From positions 1-64,000 of the forward strand of contig JAPLSN010000014.1 in the NCBI GenBank assembly GCA_026398615.1: 64,000 bases of DNA. Reading direction: 5' to 3'. This document shows, one piece after another, positions 6,783 through 16,744 of the stretch (its first letter is position 1; each line of letters begins with the position of its first letter). The notes below the pieces were generated by a model. That model had not been told where the DNA came from. It worked only from the letters and a program-made list of their open reading frames with translations, and made no database searches. This stretch comes from Spirochaetota bacterium. GTDB taxonomy: Bacteria; Spirochaetota; Spirochaetia; Treponematales; UBA12059. A program made the translations under genes and the position numbers.

Positions 6783-8801
6783 ATGCAGAAACGAATGACC
6801 ATTCCGCTCGCGGTTCTCGCGGCTTTCCTGCTCGTCGCCGGCTGCGCGTCCGGGAAGGCTCCCGCTGCTGTCGGAACGCCGGGTACCGAGGGCGCGCCGG
6901 CAGCCGTCGCCCCGGCTTCGACGGAGCCATCCAAGCCGGCCGGCGAGGCGTCAAAGAGCGTCGAAAAGGACGCCAAGGCAGCCCCCGCTCCCGCGGATGC
7001 CGCAGGCAGCGTACGGGAAGACGACGTCACGAGCGATACCTACGCATTCATGGAACCGGAAACCGGCCCCGGCGCCGCGACCGCGACCGACGGCGCCAGG
7101 TCGGCACCCGTCAGCGGATCCACGGCCGGCACGGCCAGGTCGCCCGCTGCCTCCGCGGCCAAGACCCCGCCGGTGGCGTCCGGCCTTCGCGCGGGCTTTT
7201 CCGACGACAACGCCCAGTACAACTACTTCGTGCATTTCCTCGAGGAATTCGCGAAAGTCCGGCACCATGACCTCCCGATCGGGGAGCGCATCACCCTCGT
7301 CGTCCGGGACGCCAACGGGAAACCGGTTTCCGGCGCCCGCGTGACGGTATCCCTCAGGGGCAGGACGCTCGACTCGGGCCGCAGCTATTCCAACGGCTAC
7401 TACCGCATCTACCCCGACGCATGGGGCCAGGATGCCAAGGCAGCGGCCTTCGACGTCCGCGTGGAGGCTCAGGCCGGCAAGTCCGCCGCCGTCCAGGCTT
7501 CCGTCGCGTCGCTCATCGTCCAGCGCGAAGGACCCCGCACCGTGGAGCTCAAGCTGGACAAACCCCGGTCCGTCGCCGAGCCCCTGCCCGTCGACATCCT
7601 CTTCGTGATGGATACGACCGGCTCCATGGGCGAGGAGATCGAGCGCCTGCGTTCCACGATCGAGATCATCTACGCCAACATCGGAACCATGAAACCGAAG
7701 CCGGCCGTCCGCTTCGGCCTGGTGCTCTACCGCGACGTCGAGGACGAGTACGTCACGAAGGTCGTGGACTTCACTTCCGACCTGGACGCTTTCCAGCGCA
7801 TCCTCGACGGGGTGGACGCCGACGGCGGCGGCGATACGCCCGAGGACCTCCAGTCGGCCCTCGACGACGCCATCCACAACGTTTCCTGGAACGGGGACGG
7901 CATCAAGCTCGCCTTCGTGGTGACCGACGCCGACGCCCAACTCGACTACGCCGGTAAATATAATTTCACGTATGGGGGCGGCGTCCGGCTCGCCCAGCCA
8001 GTCACCAAGTCGAAACCCTGGAAGGGCAGGGAGTATACCTACGCCGACGCCGCGCGGGACGCGAAGGCCATGGCGGTCAAGATCTACACGATCGGCACGG
8101 GCGGCCTCCCCATCGAGGGCGAATATCTCCTCAGGCAGCTCGCGCAATACACGGACGCCAGGTACATCTTCCTGACTTACGGGGAAGCCGGGGAAGCCCA
8201 GGGCGGGCGCGAAGGCTCGGTGAGCCACCATACCGGCACCAACTTCACCACCGACAAGCTGGAAGCCGTCGTCATGCGATTCGTCAAGGAGGAGATGGCC
8301 TTCCAGTCGGACACCCCGCTCGAAACGGGCGAGGATTATTTCGACGCGAAGAAGGTGGAGGACGAAAACCGGGAAAAGACCCTGGAACTCCTCTTCACCG
8401 ACGCACTGAAGAACCTCGTCGACTATTCCACCTACAGGATCGGCCCGGACACGCCCTGCGCGGTGCTGCCGGTGACGACGAGCGACCAGACGATCGCGAC
8501 GACCGCGGAGTATTTCGGGGAACGGGTCCTGCTCACCGCATCGGGCGCCAAGCTCTGGAAGATCGTCGACCGCAAGAATCTCCAGGCCATCGCCGACGAG
8601 ATCGAACTCCAGCTTTCCGGGCTCTTCGACGAGTCCCAGGCCGCCAAGGTCGGCGAACTGCTGGGCGCCGAGATCCTCGTGGTCGGCAACGTGTACAAGC
8701 GGGGCGGCACATACGAGCTCTTCCTGAAGCTCGTGCGCGTCCAGACCGCCGAAGTCCTGGCCGTCTCGCGCGCGAAGATCGACGAGAAGCTCGGGCTGTA
8801 G
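6783..8801 (+). CDS. vWA-domain lipoprotein with C-terminal TolB/LpoB-like domain
   Basis: 672 residues. ATG 6783 gives a clean lipoprotein signal, LAAFLLVAGC, with cleavage before Cys; the longer frame to 6672 adds a non-signal extension. An Ala/Pro-rich linker covers about residues 25-150. Next comes an Ig-like segment (VVRDANGKPVSGARVTVSL), then a von Willebrand A domain starting near 268 with metal site MDTTGSMGEE. The last 110 residues (LLGAEILVVGNVYKRGG, ELFLKLVRVQTAEVLAV) resemble the TolB-like fold of CsgG/LpoB/FlgO-type envelope proteins. It is probably anchored in the periplasm or at the surface. The substrate or partner is unknown. Confidence 0.8.
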   Translation: MQKRMTIPLAVLAAFLLVAGCASGKAPAAVGTPGTEGAPAAVAPASTEPSKPAGEASKSVEKDAKAAPAPADAAGSVREDDVTSDTYAFMEPETGPGAATATDGARSAPVSGSTAGTARSPAASAAKTPPVASGLRAGFSDDNAQYNYFVHFLEEFAKVRHHDLPIGERITLVVRDANGKPVSGARVTVSLRGRTLDSGRSYSNGYYRIYPDAWGQDAKAAAFDVRVEAQAGKSAAVQASVASLIVQREGPRTVELKLDKPRSVAEPLPVDILFVMDTTGSMGEEIERLRSTIEIIYANIGTMKPKPAVRFGLVLYRDVEDEYVTKVVDFTSDLDAFQRILDGVDADGGGDTPEDLQSALDDAIHNVSWNGDGIKLAFVVTDADAQLDYAGKYNFTYGGGVRLAQPVTKSKPWKGREYTYADAARDAKAMAVKIYTIGTGGLPIEGEYLLRQLAQYTDARYIFLTYGEAGEAQGGREGSVSHHTGTNFTTDKLEAVVMRFVKEEMAFQSDTPLETGEDYFDAKKVEDENREKTLELLFTDALKNLVDYSTYRIGPDTPCAVLPVTTSDQTIATTAEYFGERVLLTASGAKLWKIVDRKNLQAIADEIELQLSGLFDESQAAKVGELLGAEILVVGNVYKRGGTYELFLKLVRVQTAEVLAVSRAKIDEKLGL

Positions 8802-8802
8802 G

Positions 8803-8832
8803 CCTGGTCCCGGGGGATTCCCGGGGACCAGG
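8803..8832 (+). terminator. Hairpin just after the vWA lipoprotein stop
   Basis: CCTGGTCCC (8803-8811) pairs with GGGACCAGG (8824-8832) around a GC-rich inner stem. It begins one base after the stop codon. No U-run follows, so it could be a transcript-end stabiliser. Confidence 0.45.
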
Positions 8833-8947
8833 ACCCGGCCGGCACGGTCCATGGAACGCACCCTCGCCGCGCCCGAACCGGACAATCGCCGGATGATCAC
8901 CCTGATGGCTTCAATCGCCGCCCCCGTTTCGGGTAGTATGCGGGTGC

Positions 8948-10312
8948 ATGAAGAAGAAAACGACCGTCTACCGCTGTTCCGCCTGCGGCCATACCGAACC
9001 CAAGTGGCTCGGCCGCTGCCCGTCCTGCGGCGAATGGAACACCCTCAGGGAATCCGAAGCCGCGGCGGTCGACGCCGCCCGCGACTCGGGCTTCAGCCTC
9101 CCGCTCTCGTCTGTGGATCCCGCGGAGGGGGTGCGCGTCTCCTCGGGCTCCGCGGAAGCCGACCGCGTGCTCGGCGGCGGGATCATGAAGGGCTCCTCCG
9201 TGCTCGTGGGCGGAGAGCCCGGCATCGGCAAGAGCACCCTGCTCCTCCAGCTCGCTGCCAGGGCGGAGACGAAGGGACGGGTGCTCTACGTCTCCGGCGA
9301 GGAAAGCGCCCCGCAGATCCGCTTGCGCGCCGACCGTATCGGACTGGCCCGCGAGGGGTTGGAGCTCTTCTGCTCCGGTGAGCTCGGGGCGATCCTGGCC
9401 GTCCTCGACACGACCAGGCCATCGATCGTCGTCATCGACTCGATGCAGACCCTGCACTCCGACGAAGCCGGGATCGTGCCCGGCACGGTCAACCAGGTGA
9501 AATACTGCGGGATGACCCTCGCCGACTGGGCGAAGCGGCATGGCTCCTCCATCTTCTTGGTCGCCCACGTCACCAAGGACGGGCAAATCGCGGGTCCCAA
9601 GGCCGCGGAACACATGGTGGACACGGTCCTTTCCTTCGAGCAGAGCGACGGGGACGTCCGTTTTCTCCGGTCCACCAAGAACCGCTTCGGGAGCACGGAC
9701 GAAGTCGGCCTGTACACGATGACCGCCGCCGGCCTGGTGGAGGTTTCCGACCCGTCGAGCATCTTCCTCGTCCGGAGGGAAGGGGCCGCGCCATCCGGCA
9801 CCGCGGTGGCGGCCGTGTGGGAAGGCAGCCGCTGCATCCTCGTCGAAGTGCAGGCCCTCGTCGTGCCCTCCAAGGCAGCGGTTTCGCGGGTGAATTCCGA
9901 CCGCATCGATCCTTCCCGCGTGGCGCGGATCGCGGCCGTGCTCGAGCGCCACGCCGGCGTCGTATTTTCCGACCGGGACATCTACGTGAACGTCTCGGGC
10001 GGCATGAGGATCGCGGAACCGGGAGTGGACCTGGCCGTGGCCGCCGCCCTGTATTCGGCCCGCTCCGATCTCGCCCTGCCCGACCGGACTTCGCTGTTCG
10101 GCGAGCTTTCGCTCGCCGGGGAAGTCCGCCCGGTCAAGCGCTCCAGGTCGCGCGTGAAGGCGTCGCGAAGTCTGGGCTTCGACTCGGTGTACGGGCCGGC
10201 TCACGCCGCCGGGGCCGAACCCGACGACGACGGCGCCGACGCGAAGGTCGTGGCCGACGTTCGGCGCATGGTCCAAGTCCTCTTCGGGGCGGTCGGGCGG
10301 CCGCCGCGCTGA
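8948..10312 (+). CDS. radA: DNA repair protein RadA
   Basis: 454 residues, full length for the family. An N-terminal four-cysteine zinc finger (RCSACGHTE and GRCPSCGEWNT; Cys 10, 13, 24, 27) precedes the RecA-like core with Walker A GGEPGIGKST near residue 90. The RadA signature KNRFG is near residue 244. The C-terminal 150 residues are the Lon-protease-like domain (YVNVSGGMRIAEPGVDLAVA). It promotes branch migration during recombinational repair. The start ATG lies only 8 nt after a TAGTAT -10-like hexamer (8934-8939) and has no Shine-Dalgarno, so the message may be nearly leaderless. Confidence 0.95.
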   Translation: MKKKTTVYRCSACGHTEPKWLGRCPSCGEWNTLRESEAAAVDAARDSGFSLPLSSVDPAEGVRVSSGSAEADRVLGGGIMKGSSVLVGGEPGIGKSTLLLQLAARAETKGRVLYVSGEESAPQIRLRADRIGLAREGLELFCSGELGAILAVLDTTRPSIVVIDSMQTLHSDEAGIVPGTVNQVKYCGMTLADWAKRHGSSIFLVAHVTKDGQIAGPKAAEHMVDTVLSFEQSDGDVRFLRSTKNRFGSTDEVGLYTMTAAGLVEVSDPSSIFLVRREGAAPSGTAVAAVWEGSRCILVEVQALVVPSKAAVSRVNSDRIDPSRVARIAAVLERHAGVVFSDRDIYVNVSGGMRIAEPGVDLAVAAALYSARSDLALPDRTSLFGELSLAGEVRPVKRSRSRVKASRSLGFDSVYGPAHAAGAEPDDDGADAKVVADVRRMVQVLFGAVGRPPR

Positions 10313-10439
10313 AACGCCCGGGCGTCGCGCGCCTGGGGCATATTCCCTCCCGGCCTGATTCCAGCTATAGTAAAACGGTCGAGCGAACCGGCCGCGAACG
10401 CCGCGCCTGGCCGCCACATCGCTGTTTTTGGGGGACATC

Positions 10440-12434
10440 ATGAATTATCCGCTCGGAGATCGCCGGGCCTTCGGCGTCGTACTTCCGCTTCCCGCGCTTC
10501 GCAGCTCCCGGAGCGGCGGGGTCGGTGAATACCCCGATCTCGTGGAGTTCGGCGCCCTGTGCCGTTCCGTCGGAATCGACCTCATCCAGCTCCTGCCCGT
10601 CAACGATTCGGGCCGCATGAGTTCGCCCTATTCGGCCCAGTCCGCGTTCGCGCTCCACCCGCTCTATGTCCGCCTCGCGGACTTCCCTGAGGCGAAGGAC
10701 TTCATGGAAGCCATCGCCGCCATCAGGAAGGAATTCGACGACGAGGACCGTTTCCGTTACCGTGAACTCCTCGGGGCCAAGACCGCCGTGCTCAGGGCCA
10801 TGTTCGAACGCAACCGGAAGGCGATCGCCGCGGACGGGGAACTTTCCGCCTGGACGAAAGGCAACGCGTGGGTCAGGCCCTACGCGGTCTACTGCTCCCT
10901 CAAGGAAAAACATTCCTTCTGCGGTTGGAAGGAATGGGGCGAACACCAGGCGCCGAAAGCCGCCGACATCGACGCCCTCGCCGCCGATCCCGAACTCGCC
11001 GACGAGATCCTCTTCACCGAGTGGCTCCAGAAACGCTGCGAGGAACAGTTTTCCCGCGCGGCCCGCGAACTGGCCGCGATGGGCATCTTCCTCAAGGGCG
11101 ACCTCCCGATCCTCATGAACGAGGACTCCGCGGACGTGTGGGCGTCGCGCGTGTACTTCGAGCCGGGGCTCCGGGCGGGGGCACCGCCCGACATGTTCTC
11201 GCAGTACGGGCAGAACTGGGGCTTCCCGATCTACGACTGGGCGGCCATCGAAAAGGACGCTTTCTCCTTCTGGACCGAACGCCTCGCGGCCGCGGACAAG
11301 TTTTATTCCGCCTACCGGATCGACCACGTCCTCGGTTTCTTCCGCATCTGGGCCATGCGCGAGCGCGAGGAAACCGGGTACCTCGGCCGCTTCGTCCCCG
11401 GCGGCGGCATTCCGAAGAAACGCCTCCTCGAATCCGGCTTCGACAACGGGCGCATCCGCTGGATGAGCGAACCGCACATCAGGACCGAAGCCTTCCTCGA
11501 AACCCTGCACGGCGTTCCCGATCCGGCCGCCGAAGCGGCAAGGACCGCGGCCGTCGCTTTGGACCGCATCGGGACCGAGGAGCTGTTCCTCTTCAAGCGT
11601 TCGATCCGCGGGGAGCGGGACATCCTGGAGCTGCCGATCCACGGGAACGCGAAAGACTTCCTCGTCGCCGCGTGGAGGAACCGCACCCTCCTCGAAAAGG
11701 AACCCGATGTCTTCATCCCGACCTGGCGCCACTACGAGTCCACCGCCTGGGAGACGCTCTCGTCCATGGAGCGCAATGTTCTCGAACGCCTGTTCGGGGA
11801 GCTCCGCGCGGCAGACGAGCGGGAATGGGAAGCCCGCGGAGCGAAACTTCTGAGCGCGCTGAAGAACGCCTCCCGGATGCTGCCCTGCGCGGAGGACCTC
11901 GGCGCCGTCCCCGATTGCGTCCCTCCGACGCTCGCCAGACTCGGCATCCTCGGGCTGCGCATCCCGAGGTGGACGCGCTCCTGGGGCGCGCCCGGCGATC
12001 CCTTCATCCCCCCCACCGAATATCCCGAGCTGTCCGTGTGCGCCCCTTCGGTACACGACACCTCCACGCTCCGCGACTGGTGGGAGCACGAAGCCGGCAA
12101 ATACGAATTCTGGCAGTCCCTTACGGCCAGCGCCGGCGCCCCGGAGGGCGAACCCTGCCCGGAAGCCTGGTCCCCCGAACTCGCCCTCGACCTGCTCCTC
12201 CGCCTGTCCGGCTCCACATCGCGCCTCCTGGTGACCCAGGTCCAGGACCTCCTCGCCCTTTCTGCCGCGTACGCCCCGGCTGACTCGCGTTCGGAGCGCG
12301 TCAACGTCCCGGGCACGGTGAACGATTTCAACTGGACCTGGCGCATGCCGGCCACGATCGAAACCCTCGCCGCCGACGAAGGCTGGAAGCGGCTCGTGGC
12401 GTCGATCGCGGCGGCCAGGGAGGCGGGACGTTGA
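10440..12434 (+). CDS. malQ: 4-alpha-glucanotransferase (GH77)
   Basis: 664 residues from ATG 10440, behind GGGGGA. It disproportionates malto-oligosaccharides and glycogen breakdown products in the cytoplasm. Family motifs: SPYSAQSAFALHPLYVRLAD, the catalytic nucleophile region YRIDHVLGFFRIWAM, the acid/base region CAEDLGAVPDCV, and VHDTSTLRDWWE near the C-terminus. No N-terminal starch-binding domain is seen. A TATAGT hexamer near 10368 may belong to its promoter. Its stop overlaps a TTG start of the next gene, so at least three genes may be co-transcribed. Confidence 0.95.
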   Translation: MNYPLGDRRAFGVVLPLPALRSSRSGGVGEYPDLVEFGALCRSVGIDLIQLLPVNDSGRMSSPYSAQSAFALHPLYVRLADFPEAKDFMEAIAAIRKEFDDEDRFRYRELLGAKTAVLRAMFERNRKAIAADGELSAWTKGNAWVRPYAVYCSLKEKHSFCGWKEWGEHQAPKAADIDALAADPELADEILFTEWLQKRCEEQFSRAARELAAMGIFLKGDLPILMNEDSADVWASRVYFEPGLRAGAPPDMFSQYGQNWGFPIYDWAAIEKDAFSFWTERLAAADKFYSAYRIDHVLGFFRIWAMREREETGYLGRFVPGGGIPKKRLLESGFDNGRIRWMSEPHIRTEAFLETLHGVPDPAAEAARTAAVALDRIGTEELFLFKRSIRGERDILELPIHGNAKDFLVAAWRNRTLLEKEPDVFIPTWRHYESTAWETLSSMERNVLERLFGELRAADEREWEARGAKLLSALKNASRMLPCAEDLGAVPDCVPPTLARLGILGLRIPRWTRSWGAPGDPFIPPTEYPELSVCAPSVHDTSTLRDWWEHEAGKYEFWQSLTASAGAPEGEPCPEAWSPELALDLLLRLSGSTSRLLVTQVQDLLALSAAYAPADSRSERVNVPGTVNDFNWTWRMPATIETLAADEGWKRLVASIAAAREAGR

Positions 12435-13441
12435 CGGGAGCCAGGCCGGAAACCAGCCCGCATCTCCCGCACGAAGCGGTTTCATCGCGCATCGTACGCG
12501 CGCTGAAAGGCGCTTCGAAGACGAGCGTAGCCACGATCTGGTTCCTCGCCCGCATCATGATACCGGTTTCGTTCGCAGTGTCCCTGCTCGCATGGTCAGG
12601 CGCACTCCGCGCCGCGTCAGCATTCCTGAAGCCGGTCATGGGCATCCTGGGCCTGCCCGGCGACGCGGCCGTCGTGCTCATGAGCGCCGTGTTCCTCAGC
12701 AACTACAGCGCCATCGCCGCGATGAACGCCCTTTCCTCCGTGGGACTGCGCGAGGCGCTCATCCTCGCCATCATGTGCCTCACCGCCCACAACATGATCG
12801 TCGAGACCGCCTTGATGCGGAAAACCGGGTCTTCGGCCGCCAAGATGGTGTCGCTCCGCCTTGGCGCCGCCTTCGTGATGGGCTGGATCTTCAACCTCGT
12901 CCTGCCGGCCGGCATGGGCGCCTACGCGGGCTCCGCGTCGGTCGCAGCCGCCGGAGCCGCTCCTGTGGCCGGCGTCGCCATCGGCGACATGCTGCGGGGC
13001 TGGGCGATCTCGACCACGAGTCTCGTCGGGAAGATCGTCATCCTCGTGATCTGCATCATGATCGTCCAGCGGCTCCTCCAGGAATTCAGGGTCGCAGAAT
13101 ACCTGTCGCGACTCTTCGCCCCGCTCATGAAGGTATTCGGGCTCCGCGAATCCTCGAGCTTCCTGTGGGTCATCATCAACCTCGTCGGGTATGCTTACGG
13201 CGCGGGCGTCATCAGGGAAGAGATCGAGCGCGGCGGGATGACAAAGTCGGAGGCGGACCTGTTCAACCATCACGCAGCCACCTGCCATTCCCTCCTCGAG
13301 GACAGTTTCCTCTACTTCGCGGTCGGTATCCCGGTGCTCATGATCACCATTCCCCGCATCCTCCTCGCCATCGTCGTCGTCTGGTCCGAACGGGCCAGGC
13401 GAAACCTCTTTCGCGCTTCATTCCGCGTCGGTACGCATTGA
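12431..13441 (+). CDS. Nucleoside-recognition (Gate) domain membrane protein
   Basis: About 336 residues, read from TTG 12431, which overlaps the malQ TGA and sits seven bases after GGAGG. It has eight or so hydrophobic segments and two Gate-like halves, with SNYSAIAAMNAL, CLTAHNMIVETALMRKTGS in the first and HHAATCHSLLEDSFLYF in the second. These resemble SpmA/SpmB- and YjiH-type proteins. Members are inner-membrane transport or channel proteins with poorly defined substrates. No spore genes are nearby. The translational coupling to malQ is seen; a shared function is not evident. Confidence 0.75.
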   Translation: MTGARPETSPHLPHEAVSSRIVRALKGASKTSVATIWFLARIMIPVSFAVSLLAWSGALRAASAFLKPVMGILGLPGDAAVVLMSAVFLSNYSAIAAMNALSSVGLREALILAIMCLTAHNMIVETALMRKTGSSAAKMVSLRLGAAFVMGWIFNLVLPAGMGAYAGSASVAAAGAAPVAGVAIGDMLRGWAISTTSLVGKIVILVICIMIVQRLLQEFRVAEYLSRLFAPLMKVFGLRESSSFLWVIINLVGYAYGAGVIREEIERGGMTKSEADLFNHHAATCHSLLEDSFLYFAVGIPVLMITIPRILLAIVVVWSERARRNLFRASFRVGTH

Positions 13442-13457
13442 ACACAAGGAGCTTGCC

Positions 13458-13955
13458 GTGAAACTTGAAACCATCACCCTGGCCGAGGAAGTCCTCCCCG
13501 TCGAGCTGGACGGATTCGTCGTCAAGCGGACAAAGGCGCTCACGGTCGTCATCCAGGAGTTCGACTTCAGGCTGGACGGTTACGTCGCGGTGCGGAGCCC
13601 GGACATCGAGAGCGTCGAGGCGTCGGACGCCGACGAGTTCCACATGTCGGTCATCCTGAAAGAGAAGCTCCTCGACGAGTACGCGGACCGGGACGCCGTC
13701 CCCGCCGACTCCTTCAAGTCCCTGTTCTCGGGCTTCGCCGCCACCCATGAGCTGGTGAGCGTGGAGAAACCCGGCGATTTTTTCATCGTCGGGGAAGTTG
13801 CCGACATCGACGACGAGGGAGTCACCCTACGTTGCATGACGCCCGCCGGCGAGTGGGACGAAGAAGACGAGTTCGTGATCTACGACGAGATCACGATGGT
13901 GCACTGGAAGAACAACTACCTCCGCATGTTCCGCAAGCATGGTGCGCCGCGCTGA
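13458..13955 (+). CDS. Hypothetical acidic protein
   Basis: 165 residues from GTG 13458 with AAGGAG upstream, 16 bp after the Gate-domain gene. It is acidic (many Asp/Glu), soluble, with no signal peptide or transmembrane segment. The pattern is mixed alpha/beta, with a strand-rich tail (GDFFIVGEVADIDDEGVTLR, FVIYDEITMVHWKNNY). I do not recognise the family. It is probably the last gene of a malQ-Gate-hypothetical transcript. Confidence 0.65.
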   Translation: MKLETITLAEEVLPVELDGFVVKRTKALTVVIQEFDFRLDGYVAVRSPDIESVEASDADEFHMSVILKEKLLDEYADRDAVPADSFKSLFSGFAATHELVSVEKPGDFFIVGEVADIDDEGVTLRCMTPAGEWDEEDEFVIYDEITMVHWKNNYLRMFRKHGAPR

Positions 13956-14028
13956 GGCGGAGCGGCAGTTCGGGGCGGCCATCCCGCATGCAGGCTTCCG
14001 ATCGCGTCCGCGCCGGGTACGCGGGATT

Positions 14029-16590
14029 TCACCGCTCTGCCCTATCGAAAACCCGCGCGAAGACGGGCAGCTTGGCGATCTCGTTGATGAGCACCGCGAC
14101 GACCCCGGTGACCGCGCAGAGCGCGAGTTGCCACGGGTGCAGCGATGCGAATCCGAACACGCCGTTCAGCGCCGGCACGAACACCGCGAGCGCGAGGAAG
14201 GCGAGCGCGGCGGACGCCACGATCCAGAGCGCGCGGTTGGGCATGCGGATGCTCTTCAGGATCGAGCGCGTCCACGAGCGGTTGGAGAAGATCATACCGA
14301 TGTTGCCGAACACGAGGTTGACGTACGCGAGCGCCCGGGCTTCGCCCTCCCCGTAGCCTGAGAAAAGCGCCCACGCGTAGATCCCCGCCACCAGGGCGAA
14401 TATCCCGAACCCCTGGGTAAGGCCGATGAAGATCATCCGCGGGCCGAAAAGCCTTTCGCCCGCGGGCCGCGGCTTCCGCTTCATGATGTCGGCCTCCTCG
14501 TCTTCCATCTCGAACACCACGGAACACGCGGGATCGATTATGAGCTCCAGGAAAAGGATGTGGACGGGCATGAGGGCGAGCGGCCATTTCAGGAGCACGG
14601 GCAGCAGGCTCATGCCCGCGATGGGCAGGTGCACCGAGAAGATGAAGGTCATGGCCTTGCGCAGGTTGTCGAAGATCCTGCGGCCGACGCGGACCGCCTG
14701 CACGATGGACGCGAAGTCGTCGTCGAGGAGCACGAGGGCGGAGGATTCGCGCGCGACGTCGGTGCCCCTGCCGCCCATGGCGATGCCGATGTCAGCGGCC
14801 TTGAGGGCGGGCGCGTCGTTGACGCCGTCGCCCGTCATGGCGACGACTTCGCCGTTGGCCTTGAGGGCGCGCACGATGCGGAGCTTCTGCTCCGGCACCG
14901 CCCTGGCGAAGATGTTCACGGTGGCGATGCGCCGCCGGAGTTCGGCGTCGTCCATCGCGTCGAGTTCCGGTCCCGTGATGATCTCCCCGGGATTGGCCAG
15001 GCCGATGGTCCCGGCGATGTTGCGCGCGGTGCCCGGGTAGTCGCCCGTGATCATGACCACGCGGATTCCCGCCCCGGCGCAGTCGGCGACCGCTTGCGGG
15101 ACGTCGGGGCGCACCGGATCGTGCAGGCCGAGGAGCCCGACGAATCGGAAGGCGAAATCATGCTGGCCTTCGGGCAGTCCGCTCCTGCCGAATTCGGCCT
15201 GCGCGACGCCGATCACGCGCAACCCGTCGTCGGCCATCCTGTCGATGTCCGCGCGGAGTTTCGAGAGTCCCGCTTCGTCCAGGTGGCAGATGTCCGCGAC
15301 GGCTTCCGGCGCGCCCTTGGCCGCGATGACGAAGTGTTCGCGGTCGGGGGATTCCCAGACGCGGCTCATGGCGAGGAGCTTGTCCGAAAGCGGGTATTCG
15401 CGGACGAAAGACCAGTCCTCGTGAAGGTGCTCCGTGTCCATGAGCGTGCGGGCGCCCAGCTCGCGCATCGCCTTTTCCATGGGATCGAAGGGATCCCTGG
15501 GACTCGCGATGATCGCGTATTCGACCGCGTCATGGAACGCCTCGGGCAGCGTTGCCGTCCTTTCGCCGACGTCGTGGAAGGCGCCTTCGACGGCGATCCG
15601 GGAGACCGTCATCCGGTTCACGGTGAGCGTGCCGGTCTTGTCGGTGCAGAGGACGGTCGCCGAACCGAGCGTCTCGATGGCATGGGCGCGGCGCGTGAGC
15701 ACGCGCCGTTTCGAGATGCGCCAGGCGCCGAGCGCGAGGAATACCGTCATGACCACGGGGAATTCCTCGGGCAGCGTGGCCATGGCCAGGGAAAGACCCG
15801 CGAGGATGCCTTCGAGCCAGTCATGGCGGGTATAACCGAACACGAGCACGACCGCGACGCAGAGGAAGAATCCCACGAGCGCGAAGGTCTTCACGATGCC
15901 GCCGACCTGTTTCTGGAGGTTCGTGTCCTCGGTCTCGAGGGTCTGGAGCGCCTTCCCGATCTTGCCGATCTCCGTCCGGGATCCCGTGGAGGCGACACGC
16001 GCGACGCCCTGGCCCCCGACGACCATGGTGCCTGAGAATACGAACGGCTGGTCGTCGCCGCCCGGCCTGCCTTTTTCGTCCACGCCGTTCCACGAGGCTT
16101 TCCTGACCGGCACTGATTCGCCGGTAAGGAGGGATTCGTCGACGGAAAGGTTCGTGGAGCGGAGCACCACCGCGTCCGCCGGGACGCGGTCGCCTTCCTG
16201 GAGGAGCATGATGTCGTCGCGCGCGACGTCGCGTCCCGCGATGCGCACCTGCACGCCGTTCCGGATGACGAGGGCTCGCGGGCTGGAAAGTTCGCGGAGG
16301 GCGTCGAGCGCTTTTTCGGTCTTGTTTTCCTGGTAGAGCGTGATGCCGATGACGACGACGACGAACCCGAGCAGCATGAGCGCTTCTTCCGGATCGCCGA
16401 GGAGAAGGTAGAGGACGCCGCAGGCGATCAGCAGGATGAACATGGGTTCCCTGACGACTTCCCACAGGATGGCCAACACGGTGCGCTTTTTCGCGCCGGG
16501 CAGTTCATTGTAACCTTCGACCGCCAGGCGTTCGCTGACTTCAGCGTCGGAAAGCCCCTGGAGCGCATCGATCACGTTGCTGTCGTTCAT
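14029..16590 (-). CDS. Calcium-type (P2) cation-transporting P-type ATPase
   Basis: 853 residues, full length. It has an N-terminal cation-ATPase domain (LQGLSDAEVSERL), actuator motif LLTGESVPV, transmembrane motif LPEEFPVVMTV (PEEFP in place of PEGLP), phosphorylation site CTDKTGTLTVNRM near residue 317, and the hinge TGDGVNDAPALKAADIGIA near 590. Ten predicted membrane helices include a C-terminal group of six. It couples ATP hydrolysis to export of calcium or a related cation at the inner membrane. It is transcribed away from the GbsR/MarR gene, from a promoter at 16674-16702. Ion specificity cannot be settled from sequence by eye. Confidence 0.9.
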   Translation of the reverse strand: MNDSNVIDALQGLSDAEVSERLAVEGYNELPGAKKRTVLAILWEVVREPMFILLIACGVLYLLLGDPEEALMLLGFVVVVIGITLYQENKTEKALDALRELSSPRALVIRNGVQVRIAGRDVARDDIMLLQEGDRVPADAVVLRSTNLSVDESLLTGESVPVRKASWNGVDEKGRPGGDDQPFVFSGTMVVGGQGVARVASTGSRTEIGKIGKALQTLETEDTNLQKQVGGIVKTFALVGFFLCVAVVLVFGYTRHDWLEGILAGLSLAMATLPEEFPVVMTVFLALGAWRISKRRVLTRRAHAIETLGSATVLCTDKTGTLTVNRMTVSRIAVEGAFHDVGERTATLPEAFHDAVEYAIIASPRDPFDPMEKAMRELGARTLMDTEHLHEDWSFVREYPLSDKLLAMSRVWESPDREHFVIAAKGAPEAVADICHLDEAGLSKLRADIDRMADDGLRVIGVAQAEFGRSGLPEGQHDFAFRFVGLLGLHDPVRPDVPQAVADCAGAGIRVVMITGDYPGTARNIAGTIGLANPGEIITGPELDAMDDAELRRRIATVNIFARAVPEQKLRIVRALKANGEVVAMTGDGVNDAPALKAADIGIAMGGRGTDVARESSALVLLDDDFASIVQAVRVGRRIFDNLRKAMTFIFSVHLPIAGMSLLPVLLKWPLALMPVHILFLELIIDPACSVVFEMEDEEADIMKRKPRPAGERLFGPRMIFIGLTQGFGIFALVAGIYAWALFSGYGEGEARALAYVNLVFGNIGMIFSNRSWTRSILKSIRMPNRALWIVASAALAFLALAVFVPALNGVFGFASLHPWQLALCAVTGVVAVLINEIAKLPVFARVFDRAER

Positions 16591-16673
16591 GATTCCTCAT
16601 CGGGACAAACGGGTTTCGGCTCGGGGGAGTCGTACGCGGCTCGATCCGGGCCCGGACCGGTCGCTGACCAGGA

Positions 16674-16702
16674 ATGATAGCAAACATCGAACATTCTGTA
16701 AA
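16674..16702 (-). promoter_or_regulatory. Promoter of the P-type ATPase gene
   Basis: On the minus strand: TTTACA (16697-16702), 17-nt spacer, TATCAT (16674-16679). The leader to ATG 16590 is about 80 nt. Three GAAC repeats (near 16689, 16706 and 16714) lie in and upstream of this promoter and could be regulator sites. Confidence 0.65.
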
Positions 16703-16744
16703 TACCGAACGATCAGAACGTGCAGGATGCTCCGTTTGTCCCGA

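Noticed and set aside
6951-8900. 649-codon minus-strand frame opposite the vWA lipoprotein
   Set aside because: Composition typical of an opposite-strand shadow (His/Asp/Arg/Gly), while the plus strand has a lipobox, vWA motif and good start.
13458-13955. Assignment to a known family
   Set aside because: The acidic mixed alpha/beta pattern gave no motif I could name with confidence.
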